NCBI RefSeq assembly: GCF_000003605.2
Contig: NW_003132863.1
Span: forward strand, 1 to 49,593
Source of the DNA: Saccoglossus kowalevskii
Taxonomy: Eukaryota; Hemichordata; Enteropneusta; Harrimaniidae
Length of the DNA stretch: 49,593 nt
Reading direction: 5' to 3'
Made by a program: the position numbers and the translations under genes. The notes beneath the pieces were generated by a model. That model was not told where the DNA came from. It searched no databases and saw only the letters and a program-made list of their open reading frames with translations. Shown here piece by piece: positions 1 through 14,530 of this stretch (positions within the stretch are counted from its first letter, which is position 1; every line of letters starts with the position of its first letter).

Positions 1-559
1 CAGTAAATAGAGATATAGAAACAAAAAATACATTCTGCAAAGACTTGCTTTATAATCTATAAGAACCCAGCTGTCAAAATGCAAATAATTCATTTTTTAT
101 TGCTTTAAATCCTAAAAGTTTATGTTTTGTATCTGTTTTTTTCTGTTTTTGACATTGGATGTTTTTTAGTATTAACTTGTCAGAGCCTAACTGAAATACA
201 AATATTATTAATCTTATAGTACCTGAATGAACTTTTACATATCTATTATCTACAATAATGAGAACTTAAGACCAATATTGACATAACTATTATCACACAC
301 GTAATTTACATGAATGCAACAGGTGACTGGGTTAACATGACCTCAGTGAACCTCTCATTTGCATAATATAAGAGTACAAAGTGAAACTAACAAATGTGTT
401 TTGAGTTTAAAAACAACAACAGTATTTCATAACATCAAATAAAGTGAAGATGAAAAAGTTTAACCATTATTTCTCAAATTTACCTGCTAACTACTGATTT
501 GTCTTGGAACGTATCCATAGCAATCAAAAAATCATTTATAAACTACCAAGAGGAGTGTT
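1..559. other. AT-rich sequence, nothing recognised
   Basis: No frame, repeat or convincing signal seen before the first minisatellite. Confidence 0.5.
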
Positions 560-1255
560 TTTTTTCTACAGAGGACTTCAGTCTATGGAGGTCTTCATTC
601 TAAAGAGGTCTTAAGCCAACTAAAGTCTTCAGTCTAAAGAGGTCTTCAGCCAACTAAAGTTTTCGGTCTAAAGAGGTCTTCAGTCTAAAGAGGTCTTAAG
701 CCAACTAAAGTCTTCAGTCTAAAGAGGTCTTCAGCCAACTAAAGTTTTCGGTCTAAAGAGGTCTTCAGCCAACTAAAGTTTTCGGTCTAAAGAGGTCTTC
801 AGTCTACAGAGGTCTTAAGCCAACTAAAGTTTTCGGTCTAAAGAGGTCTTCGGTCTAAAGAGGTCTTCAGTCTAAAGAGGTCTTCAGCCAACTAAAGTTT
901 TCGGTCTAAAGAGGTCTTCAGTCTAAAGAGGCCTTAAGACAACTAAAGTTTTCGGTCTAAAGAGGTCTTCAGTCTAAAGAGGTCTTCAGCCAACTAAAGT
1001 TTTCAGTCTAAAGAGGTCTTCAGTCTAAAGAGGTCTTTAGCCAACTAAAGTCTTCAGTTTAAAGAGGTCTTCAGTTTAAAGAGGTCTTCAGTCTAAAGAG
1101 GTCTTCAGTCTAAGGAGGATTTCAGCCAACTAAAGTCTTCAGTCTAAAGAGGTCTTCAGTCTAAAGAGGTCTTCAGCCTAAAGAGGTCTCAATCTATAAA
1201 GGTCTTCACAGTCTAAAGGGGTCTTCAGTTTATATAGGTCTTCAGTCTATGGAAA
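560..1255. repeat. Minisatellite, 17-bp unit GGTCTTCAGTCTAAAGA
   Basis: About 700 bases of head-to-tail 17-mers. Two main variants alternate: GGTCTTCAGTCTAAAGA and the pair GGTCTTCAGCCAACTAA plus AGTTTTCGGTCTAAAGA, giving a 34-bp higher-order unit. The edges decay (GGTCTTCAATCTATAAA-type copies), as expected for array ends. Confidence 0.92.
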
Positions 1256-4200
1256 ACTTCAGTATATTATATATCAACACAACATATTTTATACTACTAG
1301 AAGCAACTCTCCAACCATACACACACCTCTGTAATTACACAAGCACATGCGATACAAATAGAACAAATACAGTATTTATAAATTTCAATGACAGTTGAAT
1401 GCAACCAGCCAATCAATGAGCACAGTATGCAATGTTGTCATTTAAATATTAGTATTTCAATATTATATCATCGGCCAATAGAAATCCCCAGTTTCAGTTT
1501 GATTTGTGAAATTTATAAATAAATATAAAAATGAGAAAAATGTTGTGTTGATACTACCGGGTATATATAGCTCTTTAAATATCTTACATGTATGTGGGTC
1601 TATTGAAATATGTTTGTGTTAGTCTTGCACAAGATTCACTTTATATGTTTTACGCTATAACAGTTAATGAACAAATCATAGCATACTAAACAAACTAAAC
1701 AACGAAAGAAGATGTTGATGAAGCATTCCAAATAAATTTTTAGATAACACTAAAAAGAAAGCAAGTTTGCTCTATGTTTGAAATTATGTTAAAATTATTT
1801 ACCACTAAGCCTGTCACGATTTGGGATGTAATTTGATGAGGTATCGAAAGCAAAATATCACAAAGCCACTGTGACTCATTGTCTTAGAGACCCCACAGAA
1901 ATGTTCACTACATTTTTGTGAATTCCCCTCACAAGTCTCACTTGAACAAAAAAAATATGTTTACTAAAAAAAATTCAATGTTTAGAGTTTTCACAGTGAC
2001 ATAACTGAATTACAAAAACATAGGAATGCGGAAAAGAGTAGGAACTTTGAAACATTAACCTGCTTGGGTAGAAAACAAGGAGGTGAAAGGATTGCAATCT
2101 ACCATGCCATGTTTGGGGTATGTGTGACTGTCCTTTGTCAAGTCATACACAGGTAGCTGGGGGTCATAGAGCCTATTCAGACTTACTTCAATGGCGTTCA
2201 CAACTATAACAACAATAAAATTTCATTACAGATTCGAGGGGGGGTGATTAACACGTGGATCTACCTGCATTCCATAAAGCTCACAGATTGAAACAGGACT
2301 TTCCCTCGCGGATTACACAAAGTGGTTCAACCTCAAAATGAAACCCAGTTCAAGACAGAAAAGTTTTCATCAGATCATATTAATTTTGTCCACAACAACT
2401 CTTGGCATAAATTCAGTCAGGAAATCACCTTTGTATAGAAATCATGTTAAAACAAGTTTTGTTTATATATCCGGACAATACGGGGGAGTAGCCTATCAAA
2501 TTGCAACACGCCAACAAATACTTAACATTCTTAAATTAATTTCTGTAAAAATAAAAAAAAAAGACATGGTATTATTTATTTTTAATTTTACAATTCATAA
2601 CTGCATAGAGTAGTATGAATAAATGCTGCTAGACGCCATGAATAGCACTGGTTAAGTCAACCTGTTTGTAATCACACACCTTAATAACGTGTCTATACAC
2701 ATATCGCTATTATCATTTATTCGGTGCTATGTCCTTCTTACTGTTTGAATAGCATTCTTTGACCGTGTTCTGTATGTCCAACCAATCCAGGGTACACACA
2801 CATAGCTAGTACTTCACTTAATGTTACCTGCGAGACACTACCCACAAACCCCTGCAGCTATTTCCACCTATAGATAGACATTCCATACGCTAGCCTAACA
2901 GAGACGACTCATATCTACAGTCCCAAATTGAAACTCACTTATCTCTTAAAATCCGTCCAGTAACACACGGTAAGTCACTTATCTACTTCATAGTTCTTCA
3001 ATTTATCATTTATTTGGAAGTTATTTTTCAACTGCTTGTTTTAAATGCATGCATTTTAAAGTAGTTTATAGTTACAACTGGTAGCATTGGGGTCTGAACT
3101 TTACACTCTATGCAGAGATCCCACAGTAGACACCTGTTGCTTCATAACATGTGCACAAAGCACACTATCCAAAATATTGCAAACACACAAACGTGGTTGA
3201 TCACAACACATGCTGAATTTTCCCGCCAATAATCGATCAATACAGCAATTGGTTGATCGAAAAATCACATGACCATGTGATCGATAGCATACAAATAAAG
3301 CGTGTGGAATAAATGTTGGCAAAGTGCCTATCGAAAACTGTACTGAAATTTGAAACAGTGCCAATTAAGCGGATATTTCTTGTTCAAGTCAGACTTTTTT
3401 ATTTATTTTTAATTATTGTGGTGCCTTACCATGTTTTCATATGATGTTCATAACACATAATTTAATATAATTTGAGAGGAAGGCATTACGTTAAAGTTTT
3501 CGAGGAGAATAAAAACCAATGCCAATTTTGATATTCATAGGACAACCCAGTACAATAGTGTAGAATTTAAAAATGCTTAAACCTTAATTTGCTCAGTAAC
3601 AAGCTACTACATTTTAGCACTAGGTAACAATCTCTAAAAGCTATATCAAAATAACAAGATAGGAAGCCTTCTTAAAACCCAAGGTACAAAATGTTCTTTA
3701 AAAAAAAATGATCTGTTTAAAAGATTTTATTGAGAGAGTTATAAACAGGTAAAACTTTGTATACAGTGTTGTTAAAGACGAGTCCCTGACATTGGTATGC
3801 AGGTTACTAGCGTCAGTTTGTTGCTAAGCAGTAACCCTATGCAAATGATATGCAAATGTGATCTCTTGATGCAGCGTGGGAAGTAACCATGGGCAACGCG
3901 TTTGATTTAAATTTCCAGGGTATTTTAAATCAGATGACAATACACTAGTGACAGCAGAGAATAAAGACTGCACATACCCGCACGCTAAATCTACCTGAAA
4001 AATGTCTTTTGTTGAAACAAGTTCTTCTTTTTGAACATAGTACGGGGGCTAAGGCAGACGTTTGCTTAACGAGGAACCTTGGCCGTGATCATGCCTGTAT
4101 CACTGGCATACATAAAATATCATTACCTTTATTTATAACATAAAAGTTGACTGTGAAAATAAAATTAACTATCCCCTGAGGCATCTCACGTTTCACAGCC

Positions 4201-4574
4201 ACCACTGTGTTGTGTTTAAATTAGTGAGATATTCAGGTCAACACAATGTAAATATAAAATATTTGTTATTGATGGTGTTGATGACTGTGAGTCCAAAGGT
4301 TTTGTTGATGGCATGGTCAAAGCATGTGCCACTGCTTGCTGGGATAGCATCAGGTGCTAGTAGCAGTATTTACAAAACACGTGCTTCTCATAAAACAATG
4401 CTGTGTACACGTCTACAATGTGATTAAAGCAATGACATCAAACACTTTTCCAAGCATAATTTAAAATCAAATCAATAACCATATTTTGAAAACTACTCGC
4501 GTGTTCTGAACCTGATTGTCATCATTGACCCCTAAGCTTAATGTACCGGGTATTATTAACTTACCGAAAGGGGT
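1256..4574. other. AT-rich non-coding stretch
   Basis: Frames at 2338, 3101 and 4212 have no family resemblance or coding-like composition. Apart from the motif cluster at 3783-3900 I see nothing of note. Confidence 0.5.
3783..3900. promoter_or_regulatory. Cluster of X-box-like and octamer motifs
   Basis: Within 120 bases: GTTGCTAAGCAGTAAC (3820-3835), two ATGCAAAT-type octamers (TATGCAAATGATATGCAAAT at about 3839-3858) and GTAACCATGGGCAAC (3883-3897). It looks like a small regulatory module in an otherwise featureless AT-rich stretch. No gene start is evident nearby. Confidence 0.3.
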
Positions 4575-5095
4575 TAATTATTCAATGGGTTTTAATTTTG
4601 CTTATTTCGCTTACTGGAAAATGCGCTAAATTAAAACCCAGTGAATATGTACTAGTAGAATTTAGCATAGAACACATTATCTAAATGATAAAACGGTGAA
4701 TTTAAAACCCACAGTGATAATTTTACAGTATTCATTTATCATTTTTCAAAAAAAACAATCAATATCAAGATCGCATTTTCCTTCACAGTAATCCTTTTTA
4801 ACATGAACATACATTTAAGCGGCTACCCAACACAATTTCACCAGGTTACAAGCATTACTATGCACAGCTTATCAGGTTGACTCACCTAGGCGCAAGAATG
4901 CCATAATTCACCCAGTTTTTATAAACCCTGGAGCAGCACCATGTCACATGCAAGTACTATATAGGGCTTAATTATGTGCTGGGTTTTATTTTCATGTCTT
5001 TCACGGCCAATTAAAACCCAATTATTATTCAAATTTAAACTCAAAAAGCATTGTTTCCTTCACAAACCAGTAAATTTAAAACCGAGTGAATATCC
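4575..5095. repeat. Hairpin-rich MITE-like region, family A
   Basis: Contains a near-perfect inverted repeat, ATTCAATGGGTTTTAATTT (4580-4598) against AAATTAAAACCCAGTGAAT (4628-4646), one mismatch in 19. A second hairpin around GGGTTTTATTTTC..AATTAAAACCC lies at about 4978-5022. Further copies of the TTTAAAACCC..GTGAATA core are at about 4696 and 5068. The arrangement parallels the element at 40873-41124, so both appear to belong to one family. The frame at 4974 is part of this repeat, not a gene. Confidence 0.6.
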
Positions 5096-8000
5096 TCATG
5101 CATTAAATCTTCTTACACAGCAGACATTTTTGCCAGTATTCACAGTCTATTACCTTTTTCTGTATTGAAAATTGTTTTTGGAATACTGAAAAACTTATTG
5201 AAGATTTCAGAAAATGTGGTTTGCATTATTTCCACAATTACCTAGGTTATAATACTAGCTACCCTGGAGCATAAACAATCTTTGCAAAACTTTTTTTTTA
5301 TTGGTGTGAAGGTATGTATGTAAATATATCACGACCTCAGATAAACTTTGTAAAAAATATATTTCAGGTATCAGTCTTTGGTATCATCGTTCCAATCATG
5401 GTCTTGGCATTCTATGGGAAAGAATCACAACGATAGGCAGAAAAAATGAGGATTTTAGACTATGGGTTTTACTCAGATATTTGAGCATGCACACCTCTGT
5501 ATGTTTAGGTAGCACCGCACATATAACAACACCCTCTGAAAAACTGACAACATCAACTAGTTCAATATACTCTCACACTCTTGAGGTCAAAGTTCACACA
5601 TCAATCAATACTGTCTCATTTCAAAAGAACTTGGACTCAGCAGATATTTGACATTCATCACCACAGCAACTTGTCAAAGATATTTACTGCAAGAGGGATG
5701 AGAGGGGTGTTTTCTACCCCAATATCCTCCTTTTAGGTGCAGCATTTTTAGAAAAGATGACATATAGGCAAAAATAACTGGAAAATGAGAGAAATACTCT
5801 TGTGACCACTTGTGATCTTTGAGGTTAGACACACCCAATATGACATCCCCCTTCAGTTTTCTAAACTCCGTCGATTCAATAGCTTTTCAGAATATAATAA
5901 GTATAGAATAAAACCGGTTTCTGGTCAGTGAATGGGTCACATTTCACTGAACTGGACTACAGAGACTCATTACTGAGACAGGCATTACAGTGAAGATGCA
6001 TGGCCAAAGGGGTATTACAATTTGCAGAAGGGCTCCTAAGGTGTCAAGGGGCAGTACATCAGATTTGCAGGGGGGTCAGTTGTGCAAACGTCAAGAGTTC
6101 ACTTGCTCACATGATGCAGTTCTAGGATGAAAGGTTTTATAGAGCATGTAAATAAAATATTTAGAGCACTAGTAAAATACTATTAAAGAACAGTTTTTTT
6201 AAACCCATGGCCATGCGCCCCCTTACCCTGGGGAGCAGATCATCTGGCAACCATACAGTTCTGATTTACCGGGGATCACATGTGGCCAGTCTTCAACTGT
6301 GACCTGTCTGATAGTAATTTTGGCCCTAAGGAAGCCATAGAATGCTCCATTTTAACTTAGAATTATCAAAAACTCCACACCCTGATAGGGAGAACCCTAT
6401 CTCTTGCAGTTTTTTTCTAGAAAAACCCCTGAAAATAGTTAATAAATACTTGTATACTATTTGATTCAGTAGTAATGCACTTGTCTAGTGTGTCCATAGT
6501 AACTAAATGCTACTGTTCTAATATAAATACCAAGAGATGGCATGTCAACAGACATTGCTGTGTAGTGATCATTAACCAAATATTTGAAATATAGCTTGCT
6601 CTCATTTTATTCTTTACGGCAAAAAGTTGTAATTTGTTCTGAGAATTGTCAGGTTTGTCTACTTTTATTATTATGAGTTCATACCATCAGAATACCGAAA
6701 ATTAAAAAAAAATGAGTCATCAAATGATTTTTTAAGATTCAAAAGTCTCAAATATCATGAAAAATGGTCAAAATTGTCATTTTTACACTGGTTTCCATGG
6801 TGAGATTATTAATTCATATCATAAATTTTGCTCCATGACATAGGATGATGAAAAAGTTGTAATTTGTTATTGTTATGAAACCTAACATTGTGACATCATT
6901 GAGTTTCCATGGTGATATTATTTGTCCATTATATACAATGAGAGGTTATCTCCCATAATGCATTGCTGAGTAACATGCTCAGTAGTGGAAAATTTGAATT
7001 TGGCTTAAACCACCTTAAGTAATTCAAATAAAATAGACAAGATACTATTCATTCACGGATCACAGAGAGTAGCTGTCAGTTTTATTAGTTGATAGGAAGT
7101 ACTGAGCATCACACAATATAAAGGACACTTTATGACACAGCAGTATTCAATGGTTATGGAGGAAATGATGAAACAAGATTAAACAGGTTTTCTTTATTCA
7201 AGGACACTAGAAAACACTGGGAAGTGTACTGAGGGAGTCGTAAAGTCTATGTAAGCTGTGATTGGGTGATAAGACTAGCTGCTATACACAAATAAAGTGA
7301 ATCACACCACAGTACACAATAGAAGGCATCTCTATTGTTTATGACAGAACTAAAACAATAACATGCATTGTACAACATACCTTTTATTGAAATAGAAAAT
7401 GAAGCAAGCTTTAACAAGTCTTTTTCTCATTCAGAACAAATGTCTGTTTGTTCTTTAAAATTCAATTTCATTTACACCTAGCTTATGCTAATGAACAGTT
7501 GTGATTCTTAATTTTATTTAACTCTTTGGGAGTCAGTTATTTGCCGGTCTTTACTAAACAAAACAGGTTTTTCACACAAAGTTCATGACTCAGGAAACTT
7601 AATTAACAACATGACTTTAAAATACTTGAAACAAATTGGCTAGCCAGAAAAAAAAATTGTCTTTGCTGGAATACAATTCAATGAGAAGTTTATAATTTTT
7701 CAAATTGCACACATCTATACATATAAACTGATTAACATGGCATTGTATTGAGGCAGCAAGTTAGCAAACAGAATCACTAATTTGTCAACCACTTTGGTTT
7801 TGACTTAACCAAATGACCTACAATTCAAATATTACCACTCATTTTATCACCACGTAATAATACAATATTTTAAGGAAGTTTATGAGGTTTTACAGAACTG
7901 AAAAGTGTGCAAAATTATTTGCCAAGCCTTGGATAGTTCACCCCTCAACAGGAAACATGAGTTGGAAACATAAGACCGATGTGAGACAGGTTACTACTGA

Positions 8001-10493
8001 TTTGAAATCAATAAAACAATTATAAACAAAATTAAAAAAAAAACAATTATAAATATTTTAATATAAAATGCCTTCATGAAATTAATAAAGCATATACCAT
8101 TACTAAAAGTTCACTATAAATAATAATGATTTTGTCAAAACTGTCAAAATGTCAAAGAAACAGATTATGTAATCAAACCAGTAACAATAAATTAAATCAA
8201 CAAATTTACTCTGAAAAAAAAACTGTTTTTGTTTTTTAAAGGCAGCATGAATGTAGTTAATTACTAATTAGTAATTTAGTGAATTAAATAAGTTGACATT
8301 GCAGCTCATTATGAGTATAACTTTCCAGACAGATGGTAAGTTAATACCTGACATTCTTAAAATAATATGATCATTTTTGTTCAAATTTATCTCTAGAAAG
8401 CAAAATTTAGTTGTAAACAGAATTAGTCAAAGAAGAATGTGAAATGTGACAATTACTGAAAGCCCAGAAGCCACATGGGGTGCTCAATTCAAATATAAAA
8501 TTTGCATACATTGACTTCTAGGGTTTGAATTGTCATACTGCCCTCTTGAGTTGGCTTCCTACATATTGTACTACATTTGTTTTCTCTCAGTTGCATGCAA
8601 ATGAATGAACTCAGAAAATGTAAACAAAAGAGACAATGCTAGACACTGAGGGCGCTTTGCTTTCAGAATATGGCTCCCAACACAGTTCGTACATTTTTTA
8701 CATCATTTTTATGATATTTTATCTTATTGTCTTTCTTGTTTTTTCTTTCATCCACACTTTATTGTAATTTAACTCAAGATCCTATAAAGAATACAATATC
8801 AATAAAGTTTATTATTATTATTATTATCACATTCTGATACAGGAACAATCTGTTCACTGTTGTATGGATATGAAAAACAAGGTAAATTTAGAGACGCCAT
8901 GGGCTGAATTATGGAGGTGTGACTGTGTGCTAACTAGCTGTCTGTTAAAATGTATAAGTACAGGAAAAGCCTACTTTTAAACGGATTAACAGAAAGTAGT
9001 TCATTCTTATATAACAGTAACTGACAAGAGTTTATTTACAATGACTTTATTTATCTTCTCTTGGATGATTAGAAAATCTTAACACACGCGCATAATCATA
9101 AATTTGTCATACAGTCTGTGCTATATATGCAGGGTTGTGAATTGCCAGAAAAAAAGTTTTTGATTTAAAAGAGAAATATGCAGGTTTTGACATCTTACGC
9201 CAAAGGTGTTGATTGTATGCTGATTACTGATATTATGATAGCTTTCTAGATTAGTTACATAGTCTGAAGAGAGGGGGGGTAACATAATATTGAAGCCACT
9301 AATGTTTAGCAATGTGGTTGGGTTTTACAAGGCTAAAATCATAAACATGTATCCTAGAACTGTTAAACTTTTATTTTCACTGACATTTAATACCCAATTT
9401 CAATGATTTGAGAAAAGGATTTCAAGTTCACAAAATTGCCAAGGGAAAAAATGTGCAGGGTTTGCGCTAGTATCTCGGCAAGACAAGTCCCACTTAAAAC
9501 ATTTTAAGAAATTGAAATTTGACCCTCGATAACTTTATTAGAGATTGGACCCCAGCATGCCTGAAAAACTGGGTCCCTCTTCAATAATTGGAGTTCGGGA
9601 AGCAAAATATGGGGTTAACGCAGTCCTTGCTGAATGTGCACATGCATTTAATTTAGCATATCTTACCTAATCAACGAAAATAGCAAAATTAAAAACCAGC
9701 AAATAATAATTAATGTATTTACTGTATATATCACTGCATACTTATACAAATCTCACCAGATACTAATCTATAAGTATTAACAGGATTACCATAAATGCTC
9801 ATTACAGTTGATGGTCAGCTGTTTATTTAAAGCCACATGTCAGGTGACCCAGTCACAAGATAATCTTTATTTATTTATTGATTGATGGTACATTTCATGT
9901 TTGTGTTTTTTGACATTCCTTGACAAAATCTTTAAAGTAGGCAATATTTTATTTTTATAATTGTGACATAAAATAATTACTATTATATTTATAATCATGT
10001 AACTAAAATCTAGTGAAAATGTGGCACACAACTGTTAACAGTTGCATTTGGAGAAGAATTTAGGAAATAATAGTACAGGAAAAATTTCCAGCTGAATTCC
10101 CCCAGTAAAATGGCACACTGTCATAATACAGATAAATACACAGTTTAGCTAGCCATTTTTAACAAAAGTAATGTAATCCATGTTTGGCTAAAAAAAATGA
10201 GTTTTTGGTCAAAAAACCATTGTATGAGATTGGCTTGTTCTCTCATTTTTGGCAGAAATTTGATTAAAAAATGTTGTGCACTGACACATACTGACTGACC
10301 AGACCAGAAACAAAACCTTTTTTTTTTTTACCTTATCATAATATTGTCTTCTATATGCCACACAGTGACAGCTTCCAAGCTCATAATCCAGCCATTGTTG
10401 TAGTATTAACAGCTGTGAGCAAAAATACTTAAGTAAACATGATGCAATACAGTCTTTCCTGTTTGTATAGACTGATTGACATCTGACTTTCTG
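5096..10493. other. AT-rich non-coding stretch
   Basis: No supportable exon. A simple (TTA)n run after AATAAAGTTTATTATTATTA near 8805-8827 looks like the 3' end of a retroposon or a microsatellite. The sequence is otherwise featureless. Confidence 0.5.
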
Positions 10494-10659
10494 NNNNNNN
10501 NNNNNNNNNNNNNNNNNNNNNNNNNNNNNNNNNNNNNNNNNNNNNNNNNNNNNNNNNNNNNNNNNNNNNNNNNNNNNNNNNNNNNNNNNNNNNNNNNNNN
10601 NNNNNNNNNNNNNNNNNNNNNNNNNNNNNNNNNNNNNNNNNNNNNNNNNNNNNNNNNNN
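10494..10659. other. Assembly gap (N run)
   Basis: 166 unresolved bases. The open frames that cross it on both strands are artefacts of translating N. Confidence 0.99.
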
Positions 10660-13600
10660 CCCATAACATTAGTGATATCATTTCATTTCACTTAAGATCA
10701 TTAACAGGTGTGATTAAATTAGCTTAAATTTTTTCGATGATTTTCTAATAACTTTAAAAACAAAGCTTCTAAAATAGCACATGAGTACAATCTGAATTTC
10801 ATAATGGATCTTGACAAAAGAGATCTATGATATTAAAACTCTCAAAGTTTAAAGTATGGCTTACACTTTTATAAGTAGCCGCTACCTCAATACTTACAAC
10901 AATATTAGTTATCACTTTTAACTATGGCCTCACTATTTTAAGCCTTCTATCCAAATGACAGCACTAAGAAGAAAACCATTTAATCACAGAGGTGGGATAG
11001 GGAGTGGCTGTATTAATCATTAAGAACATTACAGACCTAAGAAGAGTATATAATATATAATGCTCCTCCAACACCCATGTTGCATGTCAGTTTTACTTTG
11101 AATATCTGATGTTTCAGCCCTCCACATTTTCGGCCTTTGGCATTTTGGCCCTGGGTGTTTTGGAATCATTTTGAATATTGCTTTATTCCAAACCAAGAAT
11201 TTCGGTCATGGCATTTTATTTCTTGGCTGGGAACATTATGTACTTTATAAAAACCATGTATGTATTTGTTAGTTAGAGATTTTCCCAGAATATACAAGTT
11301 ACAGATATATTTGCGTTTGAGTCTAAAACAAATGAGCCATTGGACAACTGCGACATTGGACAACTGCGACATTGAACAACTGCGACATTGGACAACTGCG
11401 ACATTGGACAATTGCGACATTGAACAACTGCGACATTGAACAACTGCGACATTGGACAACTGCGACATTGGACAACTGCGGCATTGGACAACTGCGACAT
11501 TGAACAACTGCGACATTGGACAACTGCGACATTGGACAACTGCGACATTGGACAACTGCGACATTGGACAACTGCGACATTGGACAACTGCGACATTGGA
11601 CAACTGCGACATTGGACAACTGGGGCATAAGAAATTATACGCGATATACCTGGGTAGTTGCTGTCTATAATGAATATTAAAAAAAAGTGAGATTATTTTC
11701 TTTCTAGTCTAGCAGCTCTGATCAAGTACAATTTATCATTGGGTTTTAGGTCACTACTAAGTTCCAAATTGGATAATAGTGACAATCAACATTACATCAA
11801 CAACTGCATTATGGGTTCCATCCATGCAAGGTCATATACAAACTGGAAAACATTATCAATAATGATGTTTCCAATGCAGACAGCCGATGAAATTTACTAT
11901 CATGCCAGAATGAAAAAATTTCATACCCCCCCCCCCTGCGGGAGAGAGTTCATAGAGTTTGACCCAATAGCGTCCATGATAACTTAGAGTACTGAAACAA
12001 GATAAACATGAAAGGTACACAGATTGAAAAGAAACTTGGTACATTGTTGTAACTACACAGACTTCTCCCTTTGAAGTGTCCGATAAGAATGTCACACACA
12101 CAGCCTTGGCATCACTAATTACAGATGTCACTGTATGCATTGGAATCTCTAATGCAGTCTCTATTGTCAAGATAAATTAAACTTACTCTCATTAACAGCA
12201 ATGTCATTGAAAACAAAGAAAGATTCACCAAAGAACATTTTAGAAATGCATCAATGAATTCGTAAAATCAGTTTATAAATGGTGCTGTTAGACTTTCAAC
12301 TACCCATCAGCTTATTATATGTAATTAGTTAGGATCACAAAAAAAAACCAGATAATTGCATTTGTTGTAGCTTATAACACTGAATAATGATGAACAATCA
12401 TGACTATAAACCTCAGTAAGTCAGAAAAACCTAAAGTAACCACACGTCAGTCTCTTTGTACACCAAAATATGATTTAGTAGCTAGTTTTGGTTTAAAGTC
12501 TTGATAATGGCCTTCAGCAGGTGGTACTGCAGCTATTTCAATTAATTTGATCAAAGAACACAATGTTTACTTGCTTAACAACATTTTTGCAGATCCCCAT
12601 TTTGCAGATGTTTCTCTAAACAAACTCAATTAACTACACCACCATGTTTCTAAAGTTCAGAATTCACAGATGTATGTCTTTGTGATTTATGCTACGCTAT
12701 TTATAGAAAACTTACTGGAAACTTATCGTGTTATGTGCAAATATCACAAAATAACCTCCATGTTTTCTTCACACATTAATTTGTTTTTAATATTTTATTG
12801 AATGCAAAACCATTCAGATTGCTGTAAATAATCTATATGTATTTAATAAAATAATTTAATATAATATTTTATATATAGTTATGTAAGATAACTAATCTGG
12901 AAAATTATACAATAAAAATATTTTCTGAATAGTCAAACTACCGTATTTACAATCCTGACATCAATTCAGTCGTTAGTTACCCAATTGATTATCCAAAATA
13001 TCATGAGGAGATATGATGATTGTACATCGTGAAATCCATTCATTTAAACATTACAAGTTTTAATATTTCATATCTTATTTGGTGAATAGAATACTGGAAA
13101 CATATTTCATATTTTAATATCAGGAAGTTATTTAATTTATATTACTCAAAATAAAAAACATTATTAATTATATTTAAAGATTCATTGAAAATTGCTTCAT
13201 TTGTGTCTACATTACTACTGACCCTCAGCCTCAGTGATTCTAAAGCTCACCATACATTGTCAATAGAGGGCAGTATTTGGGTGACAGGGCAATCAGTTGA
13301 GAGTAGCTTGATGATGGATAGATGAACACACACTGATATGGACAACATGTAAAACAGCAAGAAGGCCACCGGCAACCAGCCTGTTGTCAGAACAATACAA
13401 CAGCCACCCCAATTATACGTAAACACGCGCCCTTTCATTTACACACATGGTCCACAATTGTCAGAGGACACGTGCCATGACAAAAAGATTCTGTCTAACA
13501 AAGAAAAACACACTCAATGAACAAACAAAATAAATTCCATCAGTCTAAGTATGGGCATGCAGCTGGTCTCTCGTATCATTCCATTAGCTGACATGCTTTG

Positions 13601-14291
13601 CCGACCAACAAATACGCTATAAGTAGCCAAAGGAAATTGAATGAGCAGCTTCGGCTTTGACTAGATGAATAGACACATAGTGCATTGGAATCTCAGACAC
13701 CACCCCCTCATAACTGTCCTGCAGTTATTGATGGATACCCGCATGCTGTGTCATTCAATGTTGTCATAGTAAATGCATTCTTCTCTGATATACAACCCTA
13801 GCAAACTTTCGCTAAATATTTGTCTATGAATTGGTATCACTTTAAATCTAACAAAAAATCGATAATGTTCAGAAAACCAGATTATCAATTATTATACAAA
13901 TTATTTATGATTTGAAGTGGAATGGATCTCTCAATACCAATTTTATAGTTATTTTAAAAGTATTGACAAAGATGATGAAATTATTTTTGCACCATATAAT
14001 GTTTAGTAAAAGTGTGTTACTACATCTATACATGATTAACCACAAAAGCTTTACAAATTAAAACCCACATATTTTTTTTCATATTTTCTAAAATGTTGAC
14101 CAAACCCTGTAGTTGGTAAAAGTGGTCACAAAATGATCAAAACAATCACCAAGAATACCTAAAAACAGGTAAGAAGATGCACCAAACTTGTGAAAACAGT
14201 GTTCAAATGATTGCAGTTGACAACCACTGTAAATTAATGAATGTACTATAGCAGGTGAGATTCTAGGTTGCAGGGATATTCAGTAAGCTTA
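10660..14291. other. AT-rich non-coding stretch around the 16-bp minisatellite
   Basis: Only the 11336-11620 array and a C-homopolymer (about 11926-11937) stand out. Frames at 11739, 11856 and 13247 look like chance. Confidence 0.5.
11336..11620. repeat. Minisatellite, 16-bp unit GGACAACTGCGACATT
   Basis: About 17-18 nearly identical units with GGACAACT/GAACAACT variants. Since 16 is not a multiple of three and the unit lacks stops, all frames on both strands are open and give repetitive pseudo-proteins. High identity suggests recent expansion. Confidence 0.95.
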
Positions 14292-14530
14292 ACCTTTTTA
14301 CCTCCATACTTCCTTGCTCAAATTTTTCTGCACTTTTTTTTCTTATATTCTTCAATATTTCTGGAAGTGAACCCTAATTTTGGAGCCAACAAACAAAATT
14401 TGAGTAAATTTTTTGTTTTTACCCAAAAACTTTGGCTATTTTTGTCGCTATCTTCTAATGGATAGTGCAGACTATAAACAGAACTATTTTGTGAATTTGT
14501 GATGAAAAGAGGTAACTGGTGGTGAAACAG
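14292..14530. mobile_element. TA-flanked MITE, family B (longer copy)
   Basis: Begins ACCTTTTTACCTCCA after TA and ends CTGGTGGTGAAACAG before TA. The interior (TTTCTGGAAGTGAACCCTAA, GGAGCCAACA, GCAGACTATAAA) matches, in opposite orientation, the element at 37726-37887. It is non-coding; the frames at 14268 and 14318 are internal to it. Confidence 0.7.

Noticed and set aside
10209-10727. Three frames made mostly of X residues
   Set aside because: They cross the assembly gap; the N bases are translated as open.
11166-11670. Five overlapping open frames on both strands with SQLSNVAVVQCRSCPM-type repeats
   Set aside because: They are translations of the 16-bp minisatellite, which has no stop in any frame.
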